From Lanius collurio (Eukaryota; Chordata; Aves; Passeriformes; Laniidae): 64,000 bases of DNA. Below the pieces are notes generated by a model. It was not told the DNA's origin. It did not search any database and saw only the letters and a list, made by a program, of their open reading frames with translations. The position numbers and the translations under genes were made by a program. Location: contig JACBWW010000004.1 of assembly GCA_020086605.1 (NCBI GenBank), forward strand, positions 16,312,357 to 16,376,356, given 5' to 3'. Shown here in pieces: positions 39,455 to 52,477 of the stretch; the stretch's first letter is position 1; every line of letters begins with the position of its first letter.

Positions 39455-41274
39455 CTGCCAGACACAAGGAAAAGTATCATACATCAATCCTGCATACAAT
39501 ACAAATACCCCAATTACTTTCAGCCATGGGAGATAAACTTTTCCCAAAAGACAGTGGGGAGAAGAAAGGAGATATGGCAAGAGTCTGACATCATGACAGA
39601 GGGGGTGAGTTGAACCAGGAGAGTGTATAGAAATGACAGCAATGGGTACTTTGCAATGACTGTAGATCAGATAAGCAGTCAGAAGAGAATATTTAACTGA
39701 AGGGCAGTGAGAACAATTAACTCTACCACAGGCACACTTGGCTGTAAAAGCTTCTGTACATAAAATCCAGTGTGTGTCTGGTATCATGCTGATATATTTG
39801 CATAAATCCCATACAAAATACATAACAAAGTGTAACCTCCATGTCCATCTCTACTAGCCACAGCAGGAAACTTGGTACCACCACTGTCATTTCTCAATTA
39901 TTCCTATAAACCTACTTAGCTACTAGGAGAGAGATGGAAAAAAAATTAAGCAAGTTGCTGTGAACTGCTAGCGATTACCCTGTGGCTCCTAAAGAAAAAA
40001 AAAGAACTAAGACTTAAAATTTCTCTGACCAAGAAATCTTAGATCCCTATTGACAAAATCTTGCCATGGAGATATCTCTATAGCTTATCCTTGCTTCAAG
40101 AAACCAACAGTTTCTGTGCTAACACATAAAAACCTGTACATTTTCAGTGCCTGGACTCTCACTTTTCTTGGTTAAGGACCAGAGCTCAGGACTCTTTTGT
40201 TGCTACATGTATCGAAATTAGCCAAGAGAAGAGTCTCAAGCAGGCAAGCACTCCTGAGCATACTCAGGAGCCCAGATCTCCTACTCTTTCTCTCAGGTAC
40301 AGAATTAATTCCTGGAAAGCAGACTCTTCTCTGCCCATGCTATTCTCACAGAGGCAGGAACTGGAGAAGGCACAAAACTGAAATACTTGTAAACTGTACT
40401 TCTTCTCAGTCACTTCCATGCCTGCTAAATGCAGAGCTGGCACATACAGCAAGCAAAATCACTCCTCCAACTAGCACAATTTTTATTGAATTCTTTTTCA
40501 GTGATAGTACTGGAGACTGATTTCTTCTAAGGAGTCATTATTCCAAAATACTTTGTGTCTGTGTCATATAGCATATACATACACATTTGATTTCTGGTTT
40601 CAAAATTCTATCAGCATGAGTTGTCAGCAATTTGTTACAAAAATAGAAGGGATTTGAGATACATGCATTGTTACTTGTGAAATTAGGACAGGAAAGTCAG
40701 AGAAATGTGTATGTGGCAAATATTAAAAGGCAAACGAGGGAAAGAATGAAGCTTATAAATTAGGTGACTTCAGGATGAAAAAATAAATGAAATTGCAAAA
40801 CAGTACATTCACAGTTAGCAAGAAAAATTCAGCTTTCTCTAAGCATTAAAGGAGAATTTCCCCAGTGCAGTCAGCACAGCATCAGATTTTCCTGTTGCAA
40901 AGGCAAAACACAGAGAGAAAGGAGAAGCCAGCTGTTAAATCCCATCTGGAGAAATGGCACAACGCTCTAGTTCCTCCCAGCAGAGGACGGTATTGACCCA
41001 CAGTAGCTTGTTTTTTCTCCAGTTCCTAGTAACATGCTTTGCCCTCACACAGGCATCAGAAACATCAAGTTTATTAATATCTGCAACAGGGATAAAAGAC
41101 ATTTTACAATTTATGGGACTGTAGTAGTTTTATTCTACAGATTAATCGTGTCAAATGCTCTCATTAGAGAGACCATACACCTCCTTCCACTGACACAGCA
41201 AGGGGGTGCATTAGAGCCTCCTCTCCTGCCAGACAATCAGGTGCACCTCAGTCAGACTTTAGTTCTGAACATTG

Positions 41275-41850
41275 CATGAAGTCCTGTCTTCACTTCTCAA
41301 GGAGAAAGAGGAAATAAATAGAGTAACTAAAAGGGTGGAACAGGATGCTTTATGAGGACAGCATGAAAAGGCCAAGCTCATATTTGGAGAGGACTGAGAA
41401 AAATATGATTGAAGTCTACAGAAGATGGAGAAGGTTAATGTAGAACTGCTCTTTGCCAAACCCAGCAATAACAGAGTTAAGAGGCACTTGCTGAAACTTG
41501 TATGAAATCAGCATAAAACAGATTTTTAGAAGTACTTATTTACACAGAGGGTAGTGAACTCCTGGAACTTGCTGCCAGGGAAGGTTATGGAAGTAGGGTG
41601 CAACAGAAGATGCAAAAAGAACCAGAAATAAAAATGGACAGAAAATAATCCACAAACTGATATTAAAGGAAAAAGGAAGGAGTGTGTCTTCCAGCAAATG
41701 CAAACCAACAGCAGTGGGTGCTGTGGGAATGTAAGGGAATGCACCACTGATGGCAGCCATGCTCATGTGTTCTCCCTAGACAGAACTTGCACCCTCCACT
41801 ATTGGAGACACCGTACTGGGTGCATGGATTGACCATTCCTCAGGCCCACA
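41275..41850 (+). mobile_element. CR1 LINE, older subfamily, 3' region
   Basis: The order of words follows an ancient CR1 type: GCATGAAAAGGCCAAGCTCA, TTTGGAGAGGACTGAG, GTAGAACTGCTCTTTGCCAA, GTTAAGAGGCACTTGCTGAA, ACAGAGGGTAGTGAACTCCT and GGAACTTGCTGCCAGGGAAG. Near 41805-41850 comes the tail CTATTGGAGACACCGTACTG. It is diverged and antisense to NRXN3. Confidence 0.8.
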
Positions 41851-42989
41851 ACAGCTTACAACCTTGGTGCAACATTGCATTTTTGATTTTACCACTGTAT
41901 GGAGTTGCTTTGGTGGGCAGGAGAATGCCAGGCCTGAATGAGCTGTGGCTTTAATGATCCTGAGGTAGGAGAGCTGCCCTTATAGGATACCACTAACAAT
42001 TGCTCAAGCCAGCACTCCTCTAAACTTATCTTGACCCAGTCTCTCCGTACATGAGGGGAGCAGAGAGGTGGCACAGTACCCTAGGTATGACTGAAGGGTG
42101 GTGCTGGGTTGTATTTAGCCATGACCCAGTGGTCTGTTTTCAGCAATCTCTGCAGGTTGCTGGTAGAGGGAATATCATATACACATAAGGTGCTCCCACG
42201 TACAGCTGAGCCACACACAGGTTACATTTCCCTCTTAGATGTATTTGATACTTGAGTAACAGGTCCCATCTTTTCTGGGGAAATGTAGAAGGTTTGCCTC
42301 TGGGTTTATTCAAGATTTGATGCTGACTGCTTTGTGTTTCATTAGTCATACAAGTACCACAGCTGGAGAGTCCTTGAGATAGAACGCTTTCAAAGGAACT
42401 AGGAAAAAATTACATAAATTTATTTGTAACCAAGAAAGTCACTAACAATGACTTTGTCATTGTTAGCTTCAGAATCTGAGGCTAGGATTGAAAAGAACAG
42501 ACCAAGAAAGCAAGCAAAAAGGAAGAGAGGAGAAAAGGTGTTGAATAGATACATGGGTTCTGAATTCAATCTTTTCAAAGAAACATACCCACCCCCATCT
42601 GAATCTCTGTTATTCAAGTGTTATTCTAAATTATTGTCTTCTAAAAAACTCCAAAACAAAACATGTAGCTTGAGAAATCTAAAATGCACCTGTGTTTATG
42701 GAAAAAGTGCAAGCATTTCCACAGCTGACTTGAGGTAATATTGACAGTCATATTTGGACATCAACATCTTGAGTATAATCAAGTACACCATAACTCTCAC
42801 CATAACAATAAAAGAAATGGTTAGAAATTATCCTTGGATGTAAAACCAATGTGAATCCTTGGCAGGAATGGAGAAATGCTAAGGCAGTTTCTGATAATGG
42901 CAGTTCAATTGTTAAACCAAAGGTTCAAGATTGAGAAGAAGGAATATAATTAAATGACCAGAATGCATGTCCCATAGTGGAGAACATTC

Positions 42990-43368
42990 AAATTCATTCT
43001 GTTTAATAGGTAGAGGTTAAAATGTGATTCGATTGCAACCTATGAGTACCTGTGCAGAAAACAGATTTTGGAAATAGAGGGCTCTTCAATGCATGTGACA
43101 AAGGGACAATGAGATCTGGGGGCTAGAGACTGAAGTTAGAAATTCACATTTTAAAATATTATGACTTATTTTTACATAAGGGTAATTTCCTACTGAAATA
43201 TTTTACTACAGGTTATGGTGTGTTCTCTGCTACTGGCAAAATTTAAATTAAAATAGTAACCTGTTTTCTCTAAAAGATATAGTGAGACAGGAATTAATTA
43301 TACAGCAAATCAGCCTAGATTATCATAATGGTTCTTTCTGGCCTCATAACCTATGAATCTTTGTGTTT
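42990..43368 (+). mobile_element. Ancient CR1-type LINE (L3-like), 3' end
   Basis: Resembles an amniote-wide old CR1 group: TGCAACCTATGAGTACCTGT, TAGAGGGCTCTTCAATGCAT, GGTAATTTCC, GTTATGGTGTGTTCTCTGCT, TCTAAAAGATATAGTGAGAC, AACAGGAATTAATT-like sequence, and the end ATAATGGTTCTTTCTGGCCT, then AACCTATGAATCT. It is heavily diverged. It is antisense to NRXN3. Confidence 0.75.
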
Positions 43369-45570
43369 TAATGAAATCAACAGATGCTTCAGTTTAGTTT
43401 CCAGGAGAGATGAAGTACCTCCTTCCCAACTGCTAAAACTGCCTGGTAAAGGAGAAGATGCTATTGTCAGTTCTGGTCTGACTTGTCATCAGTGCTTTCA
43501 GTGAAGCTTTTTTTATATTTTTACATATTTGTGATCCTACCTTAAAACATACAACGAAAAAGGAAGGCAAGCAAAAAGTCTTGGACAAAAAACTTGATTC
43601 TATAATTCAAATACATAAGCTTCAAGAAATAGAAGAAATATGATTTCTTAAAGTCACCTTCTTCAAGCCAGAGAAGAAACATTTTCATGTTTCACTGAGG
43701 AAGCTTTCTGCCAGCAGTAGAATCTGCCATCTGCATAGCACTTCCTACCTTGTGGTCTGATATTATGAGCCACCTCTGAACTAACTTGAAGGCTCTTCAG
43801 TATATGTCAAAATACCTACTGAAACTCACTCTTCTGAATTCAAATGAAGCCACGACTGTCTCAGAATGTTGTTCCTCTCTAGGACAGTTTTCTAGTGCCA
43901 CACATGGCTTCCACAGCAACTGAGAAATAAGCAAAGGGAGTGCCCATACACTTGTCCATTTATGTCAGGCGCTTTCTGAACAATGCCAATCTTGCCTGGT
44001 TATGCTGAGACAAGCTTGAGCTCATCCCAGGTTTGATACATGTATCAGAGAAGGTCTAAGGGAGTCAAGGATGTGATTCCTGATACAGACATTCACATCT
44101 CCTTTATTTTGGGAAGGAAGGTGGAAAAGAGAAAGTAGGAGAAAATTATTAGCAAAAGGTATGCACAGAACTTTTGAAAAGTAACTTTCATTCCTCCAAT
44201 CTTAAAATCACTTCATATTGCAAAAATGAAGCAAGAATAAAGAAAGTATTTTTTTTTCTTTTCCAGGAGGACTGTTTTGAAATACACTTTAACAAAGGAA
44301 TATTGACTATTCAATGCCTTTGTTTAATAAATTAGACCAGTATAAATGGATGGTCAGGAAGGGGATAATCCAGATATACATGGTCCTGATATTCAGCAGT
44401 AGAATTTCATGACATCTAAAACATTCTGAGGGAGAAAAATATATATTAAATCATGTTTCCTATAAATCTGCTGAGAAAGAAGAGTTTGTTTTAGGCAGAG
44501 CAGGCGAACAAATTCGCAATCTAGTTTTGAGGTTTCTTTAAAATGGCAACTTTGCAATTCTGAAGCATTCAAGGAATTTCTCCAGCTAAACTTCTTACAA
44601 GTTTCACTCATGGGTTAATGACAGCTCTAATCAGATGGCTTTTCACAAAGATGAAAAGCATCTCTCTGCAATCAAGTGAAGTTGCAGATAGCAAGAGAGC
44701 AACAAAAAGGAAGGAAAAATTATGTGCTATGTTTGGCCAGTAGCCAATATAAAAATTCCTCTCCAAGTTGGTGTTATTAAGTGGCAAACATAATTCTTGG
44801 TACAGGCTGGACACAGGCATGCTCCAAAGGGGAAATGGCCAACGATAACCTGGCAAATTAAAACCAGCATGAAAAAAGTAATAACCTGAAGGCTGCATAG
44901 GTTTAGCTAGCTAGGAAGAGCACCTCTGAAGGCCAGCCAAATTGTTCACCTATTGCAGCTTGGATATTGCTTTCCTTTGTCACAGGCTGCACCCCTTCAC
45001 CCAGCTGCCTGTATCAATTCTCCCAAAGGCTTAATGCCAGATATTCAGGCTAGAGACTAAGACTTCTTTAAAGGTGCCTGCACATAACCAAAAAAGTTCC
45101 TACAGCAAAAAAAAATTACAGTTTATCCACTGGTTTATTAGACTTGTGTTTTTCTAGCCTGCCCTGACATAGAATAACAAAACAATAAGGCAGAAGTATT
45201 CAAGTATTTCAAGCTTCCCTACAATTTTTTTTTTTCCACTTTACAAATAAAGTAAGTAAATTATGGTTTCTGAATAACTTCAAGTTTTGTGGAAAATTCT
45301 GGAACAGAAAAGATATTTATTTAGTTTCAAAAAACTTGTAGGAAGATACAGAGAAGCACTCCCTAAAGTCATATATAAAGAGAAAGTCATTCAAGGTGCC
45401 AATAAAATAGAAGTTAAAAAGGCAGGGTGGAATTTCTTTAGCTGGTTTTGTGAAAATGTTTCCTTAACAGATAGAGAAGACAAAGCACCCAAGGCTTCAC
45501 TGGGGTCACAACTGTCTTTTGATCCCAAAAGGGACATCACAATGGCCACATGGCCATCAATGACACAGCA

Positions 45571-45644
45571 GTAGCTGTGGAGTCTGCATCCAACCAGGCA
45601 CAGGCACACAGCCATCATGATGTCACTGCAGACTCCACAACTGC
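45571..45644. repeat. Imperfect hairpin with a perfect 13-bp stem
   Basis: TGTGGAGTCTGCA at 45576-45588 is exactly complementary to TGCAGACTCCACA at 45627-45639, with a 38-nt loop. Pairing continues outward with one mismatch and a G-T wobble to 45571/45644. The stem is GC-richer than the flanks. It could be a small palindromic element or the ends of a short non-autonomous DNA transposon; no target-site duplication is seen. Confidence 0.7.
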
Positions 45645-46699
45645 ATCCTGAGATAAACATGAGGGGAACATTAGAAATTATAGATATTTATTTGTGAAAA
45701 AAGTCATGACACTGTCTACATCGGGAAAAAAACTCTTTATAGTTGAAAGAGAAATGCTGCTGAAGGATTCTATAGCCTCAAAGACTAAAGCAGTTTCCTC
45801 ATCTAAGAAAAAGACAGCAGTAAGATTAAGTAGAATTGGTTTTAGCATTAACTATGGTTTGAGGATGAATGCTCTTTTGTGATGGAAGCACCTAGTCCTT
45901 TCCGTGCTATCCAAACTTCAAGTTCTGCAAGAAGTGAAGAAAGGGATCACAGGAAATAAGTTATTATTTCTGTATTTCTTAAAACATCACTTTCCTACAG
46001 ATTTTTCTAAGCAATTGTGGGAAAGCATCTAAACTCAATATCTTCTAAAGTATATTCCTCATATCATAGCAGCCAACTTGAGACAGTGGAACTGGTTTTG
46101 CAGAAGTGCTCATTAGCCAAAATCTGTAAGTGAATACAAGGAGATACTTTGTCTTTACTGCTAAAGTTAAAAATACTCTGAGAAATTAGATTTCTCATTC
46201 TGTTTCCAAAAAAACAGCTGATTCTTGTTAATACAAAGGTAGAAAACTAACTGTCTGGTATTTGACAGTAACATAATTCACTTTTGTGTCAAAGCGAAGT
46301 GTTTAAGGCATTTCACTGTGGATTCAGGTGCACAAAATGAACTTTCCTCTTGTTGATGTTCTATTCAACCTCCATTTGGCCTAGTAACAGAGAAGAAAAA
46401 AGCTGCAGGACAGGAAAGTCAAGTCAGCCAGCTGTGATGTTCCTCACCTATGCCACAAACACAGATATACCTCATGTTAGCCCTGAAAAGCAATTTGTAC
46501 CTTAGATGTATTTCTGGATATAAGGACATAGAGAAGATATGTCTGTGCTTTAAAAATATTCATCCATATACAATAATGAGGAAATTTTTACTGACCCTAG
46601 TGCAGAGGTAAAACAAAACAGAAGAAATAAACACTTAGCTACACAGAGAAAATCATTCATTAGGTGGGTTGAAAGATGCATGCTGGAATGTATGGATAC

Positions 46700-47170
46700 A
46701 TACAAAGAGATAGTGCTGTACTCTGCTGGAGATCATCTCCAGTTTGGAGAATTGTACTTCAAGAAAGGAGTGGAGCTACTGGAAAGAGTCCTGACAAGAG
46801 CAATGAAAATCACCAGGGGTCTAGCAAAGAGAAAAAAGTTTGAAAGGAGACATTATAAAGTGTTCAAATAGAAAAGGGCTGCTACAAAGCAGAAACGAAC
46901 AATCTCTTCTTTGTACCCATGCTGAAAAGGACAAGAAATAATTGGCAAAAAATTACAGCAAGAAAGTGTTAGAAAAAAGGGTTTTTTTAATTTAAGAACA
47001 GTGGAGCACTGGAAGAGATTGTCTGAAGAACAATGATCTCTGGAGGCCTTTAAACAATTGCTGTCAAGACTCACATTGATGTCATTGATTTTGTTTTGGG
47101 ACAGTGGAAGTGTAAAGGAGTAGATAACCTCTCATGGTCCATTCTAGTTTTATTTTCTATGATTCTGTGT
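46700..47170 (+). mobile_element. CR1 LINE, degenerate 3' region and tail
   Basis: Follows the CR1 3' plan: TCATCTCCAGTTTGGAGAAT, GGAGCTACTGGAAAGAGTCC, GAACAGTGGAGCACTGGAAG, CTGGAGGCCTTTAAACAATT and the tail TTTTCTATGATTCTGTG ending near 47170. The 63-residue frame at 46680-46871 is part of this remnant. It is diverged and antisense to NRXN3. Confidence 0.8.
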
Positions 47171-47357
47171 TGGGGGTGTGGGAAGGGTAGAGGAACTTGT
47201 GCAAGAGTAAATTACTATGTATCTAATGACTTACCTAGTGTTCAAGCACAGAAAGGAAGAATAAACCTTATATTAACACAGTATTGACACCTCACAAATT
47301 TGAAGAGCTTCAATTTAGAAATTATCTTCCTAGTGAATGAAGGCTTGAGAGTGAAAA

Positions 47358-47383
47358 TAAAAAAATAATTAATTATTTTTTTA
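47358..47383. repeat. Perfect 26-bp AT palindrome
   Basis: The half TAAAAAAATAATT is followed at once by its exact reverse complement, giving a self-complementary 26-bp sequence centred on TAATTAATTA. It contains only A and T and sits in an A/T-rich stretch (47350-47400). Confidence 0.85.
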
Positions 47384-49526
47384 AAAAATCTAAAAAAATC
47401 ATTATCACAGCAGCTTCATTACCAGCATGCAGGAGTTGACTTCAATTACATTCAGTTCTGTAGTGAGCTTATACAGACATTCACCAGTTACAGAATACTC
47501 TGCTCCTCCCAAATGCATCCTGAAATCTCAGATTTGTCTAGCAAGCACAAGCTAAATCTGTCGAGCTTGGTTCAGTGATGATTAAGTGAGGAAATGATTA
47601 CTGTCAAGTGTCTTAAGAATTTCATCTGAAAGGCTGAGAGGAATTATTTTAGGATGGCCCCATTGATCATTTAAGGCTTGAACCTTATTACACTGAAAAG
47701 TCTATCAGACAATGACTTAGCAAATAACACTCCGTTTTGTGATTTCATTGTATTTCAAATCCACCTAAGGTTGTGCAAGTACAAAAGACCTATCTCAGGA
47801 AATAGATCTGTTTAGTATGGCTGGTGAATGCTTCCATCAGAAGCATTCTTTCTAGTACAGAATTCCATTTGCCTCACAGAGAATTAGCAATGAAATGCTT
47901 CACTACAATCTGTAAAAACCAAAATGGCAAGTTTAGTTTTATCAAACTTAACAGAAAAACTTTTGCATGAATTTAACTGGTTTATGTTAAATCAGTATTT
48001 TTCAGGCATTGCATTTACTTGCAAGAGTGGTCCCCATTTTTCCCTCTGGTCTCCATTCCCTCAGGAAATACTCTCATATGACACAACACCAGTGTTCCAC
48101 CTGGCATCGGCAGAGACATATGACTGGTTTTCCCACAAAGCAGCTTAACCAAATACTCTGATCCCTCTAGGAGAAAAGACACAAGGGCCCTGCAGGACAC
48201 ATGAACTGCACTGGACAGGAAAATACATTTTGTGTTAAACTGGCTCCAGATTATTTGGGTTCAACTCAATAATCAATATGAAATAATTTGATTTAGAAAG
48301 TATCAGAATGTTACATGTGAATTTAGTTTTAAATATTTCATGGATTTACATTTTAAAAAAATTAATCTTACCAGCAGTAACAAAAACAAATGTCAGCTGG
48401 AGGAAACTCCTTTGGACCTACCTTCCCCAGCCAATATGCCTTGGGCCTGCTTCACTAGAATATCCCTGGTAGTCACAAGAAGGTAGTTCAGTCTCCATAT
48501 GCCAGGCAAGCATTAGTCTCACTGCTGAGGTTTCCAATGTAAGCAAAGCAAATGCTAAGCAAACTGTGCCAACCACAGCAGTGTCTTCTATGTTTTTGTC
48601 ACTTGTCCAGAAAAATGCAATTTGAAAATATTTAGCATTACATATGGGAGAGCACATGCTCAAAAGTGAGTGCTACTCAAATAACAATGAGATTACAGCA
48701 AGAGAGGAAGCATTTAGTGGATTTAGTATTGTACAGACTAAAAGTGGTGCCACCACAGCAGGATGGTGTCAGTGCTGTAGCTCGAGAAGCTGAGGGTGCT
48801 GCATCCCAGCTTGTCTCCCCCCCTCAGCCTTATCACAAAGGTCCCAGGGGCACTGACATCTCCCTCTACCTGCAGTGCCAGCCAAAGAAAGAGGCATGCC
48901 TTCAGCTGGGCTCTCCTCCTGTGAGGGACCAAAGACACTCTTGGTCTGCTGAACAACTCCCATTGGCATGGGATGATGACACTATCCCATGGCTGACACC
49001 ATCTGTCACAGGCCCAGATGGACTGGTGATGAGGAGGAGGTCTCCATATGTCTAGCCAAAAATACTACGGCATTCTAAACTTCTTGTTTATTGCCTCTGT
49101 TTTTGCCCTTTGCCAACACTGACATCTCTCCAGGATCTCTCTGCTCATCTCTCTTCAAATTCTATGGCATGAAACATAGTTCAACTCCTTCAAAGGTATG
49201 ATTCCCCAACCATTTATCTACACTGGGCCTTATGTTGTGTGAAAACAGGGATGTGATGAGCTAACTATTTGCTTGAATATTTGCTGTAGAGGGCAGGGAA
49301 TGTAGTTAATTCCCTATCTGCAAGAGGCATTCTTGGGGTTATCAGCTGTCCACTGCTTAATTTTGTGGCAAGCTTGCCTCTTTATGTCTTGGAATATCCT
49401 TAGACCATTCACAAACAGCCTAATATATCCCTCAACTCTGCAGCTCCACTTAAGCCAGTGTTTGTTGACAGCTATCACCAGAAGCAGAAGTTGAGAAGAG
49501 AAATATTGCTCAAACCTCCTTTATGA

Positions 49527-49783
49527 TGTTAAGTCATTTATTCCCTCTGTCCTGGGGGGGGACAGAGCACCCGACCTGAGCAGAGTCGGCGAGGTAAGAG
49601 AGCGAGGCTTTCCGTCCTGCTGGTTTTATCACAGACAGCGGGAAAAGGGATACCAGGGGCGGAGCTGGGATAAACAACCAACCAGATCAGAGCCCGGGCG
49701 GCTTGAACCTAAGGTAGACCTGACTCAGTCACATGGCAGGGACCCGGCCGAGGTGGGGAGGCCCAGGGGGGTCCACCGCAACA
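49527..49783 (-). mobile_element. Probable CpG-rich LTR of an endogenous retrovirus (minus strand, approximate ends)
   Basis: A 257-bp GC- and CpG-rich block in AT-rich flanks. On the minus strand it starts TGTTGCGGTGGACC, has a TATA-like GATAAAA at 49630-49624, and a polyadenylation signal AATAAA at 49542-49537 about 80 bp later, ending near TTAACA. The start, TATA and poly(A) order is that of an LTR. Many CpG sites remain (CGGCCGAGG, CCCGGGCGG, GTCGGCGAGG in the plus reading), which suggests recent insertion. No matching target-site duplication was found, and U5 would be very short, so the left end is doubtful. Confidence 0.45.
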
Positions 49784-52167
49784 AGGCATGAAGAGAAAAA
49801 CAGTCATCTTATAACCCCCAACCTTATGTGAGAAAAAGAACCATAAGCACTTTTATATCTTTCTCTCATGTGTATCTAAAAACTCTCTTATCTATGACCT
49901 TCATCTCTAAGCTTGCAGCACTAATAAAAGGAAGAGGGGCAAAGATAAAAAATTTAAAAAAAAACCACCTATCTTCTATTTGGGACTGAGCCCCAATTGC
50001 CACAATACCAGAAAGCCTCGTTCATCTATTCATCCAGACACCACCCAGCTCCCCCAGCCACAGCTTTAGGGCACAGTGCAACACAGTCTGAGACCAATAA
50101 AGGGAGGCATGGAATGGAACAGTCCCCCCTCAGATGTTCATGTGGTTTCATCTTGCCTCCAGAGAAACTCTCACTAACCAAATTCTCCCCTGCACCCACC
50201 ACCTTTACAAGTTTCTTGGGGAAGAGTACTCATACATGCAAAGAACTCAGTGGCACTACCAGGGTTCACCAAGGCTGCTGACAAAACTTCACCTTCATCC
50301 CTTGCTTTGATCTGGAAGCTGTGTGCATGGAGCATAAGTCCAGCATCTCCCAGGGGACAAGAGGGGATATGCAAGCATTCAGCACAGCCAGAACTGCTGC
50401 CACAGTGAGAGAACTTTAAAGAAAACACATGAAAGCAGAAAAAAAAAAGCAAATAGAGGTGACATTTTCCAGTGGAAGCACTGAAATGAGAAGCAGGAAT
50501 GGAGACAGATGAAGACCTCAGCACCCAATTCAGCACTAGATTACACTTCCTTCTCAAAGTAGGTGGGCTGCTGCAATCAGGAGGAGAGAGAGCTCTTCAG
50601 AAAGAAGAGAGGTCAGGACTGGAGTCAGCTCTAAGCACCAGACAAGAGACACCTGATTAGCTGGTTCCCAGCACAAAGGGAGCTAGAAAAAAAAGATCAC
50701 ACCATTGTAGAAATACTTTCTACAAGAAATTCCTACAGAGCAGTATAAGTTACTCTGTGAATATTGGTGTCTTTGCTTCAGTTTATTTAATACTGTATTA
50801 TCTTCCACACCTTCATTAAGGGCCACTATCCCTGATTTTGAGAAAGTGAAAGAAGGAAATGAATTCATACAAGTCAACAGATGGCAAAAAAGAATATTCC
50901 TTCTTCCTAATTACTGCCCTGTGCCTAAGGCATAGCTGGAGAAAAAATTATGGCAACACAGATCAGTGCAAATAATCTACTAATCTCTTTCAGTTTTGAA
51001 ATTCTATAATGTTAATACTGTAAACCTTTCCTTCAGATTCTTTACTTTTATTACAACGCCATTTTAATGCACCCAGGCATGGGGCTCCCATCTCCATTGT
51101 GTGGAGTCCAGGGAAAACTGATCTCACATCTAAGAAAGATTTTTTGGTACAAGACTAATTTATTTACATTTTCTGTTAAGCTCAGTACTGTCTTACTGCT
51201 TAAGAATTATCTATACGTGAAGATCTGAAGCAGAGCAATAGAGCTTACATTCATCAAACACTAGCAGGCATAAAATAAAATCTGCCTTAGTCACTCTGGC
51301 AAGAATTTGCCCAAACCTTTCTGTTTAAGTGGACTTCCCATGTACTTTAAAGGTTTAAGTTCCAACAACTTTTTCCAACCTTTATGGAGCACTGAGGTAC
51401 TACTGTGATGGCAACAGTCTCATGGTGAACTTTCATTTCTAGAGTTGCCTTATTTGGAGGAGGGGGTTGAGAAGAGGGCTCTGTTCTTGTTATTACCCAG
51501 ATCACATTGACCAGAATATAGAAATGACTGGTCTGTCTGTGGCACTCAAAAAACCTACTGTTTCTCCTCTACAGCAGTTTTTTTCTCCTTGCACAGAGCA
51601 AACACTGTCAAAAATAGCAAAATACATAGAAATCAGTCAGCCATTCTTTTTCTAATATATCAAGAAAACTTGTCTGTGTGTTTTACTGGCAGCTGAAGGG
51701 GGAAAAAAAGAGAATAAGAGAAAATGGCTGACATAGTCAAAAAACTTGAAAAAATTCTTGGAACCAAAAACTCATATATATTCCTCAGTGCAGGACCGGT
51801 TGGATGTTTGGACATGTACTCAACCTTCATGCTATCTTTATTTGCCTAGATGTACTGACATATATTTACATATCCATATACTGTGTGTAGATGCATAAGA
51901 AAGCACATGTATTTATGCACTCACATAGAGATCCACACTGGTAGCTACTAAAGGCAGGTGTGTGGGTTTGTACACATTTGTAAACAGTACCTGCATGCAC
52001 TCTATCTGCATGTATGTGTGTACTCATAGCTTTACTTATGAATTTCAGGCTATGCCGTTGTGATTTCCCCCTAGCAAGCAACAAAGCACCACATGGGATG
52101 GGGAGGAGAATCATAAATAAAATAAAAGGTAAAACCTGTAGGCTGAGATAAGAACAGTTTAATACTG

Positions 52168-52199
52168 CTACTACTACTAATAATAATAATAATAATAAA
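52168..52199. repeat. Compound (CTA)4 (TAA)7 microsatellite
   Basis: Four CTA units pass directly into seven TAA units, then AAAG. Confidence 0.95.
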
Positions 52200-52477
52200 G
52201 AAAAAGGAGACAACAAAGGAAAGAGGAATAAAACCCAAGACAGACAAGTGATGCACCACACAGTTGCTCATCACCCCCTAACTGATGCCCAGCCCATATT
52301 TATCCAGGACAGTCAAAGTAGCATTAGAAGAATGCACATCCTCTTCATGCAGATCCCCACATTCTGTTCTTATGCAGCTCTGTGACCAACAAACTGCTTG
52401 GCATTCTAGTAACTGCTATCCTTCTCTTTCCCTTAAAGTAGTTCACAAAGCAAGAGCATGCTTTTTTATTGGAACAC

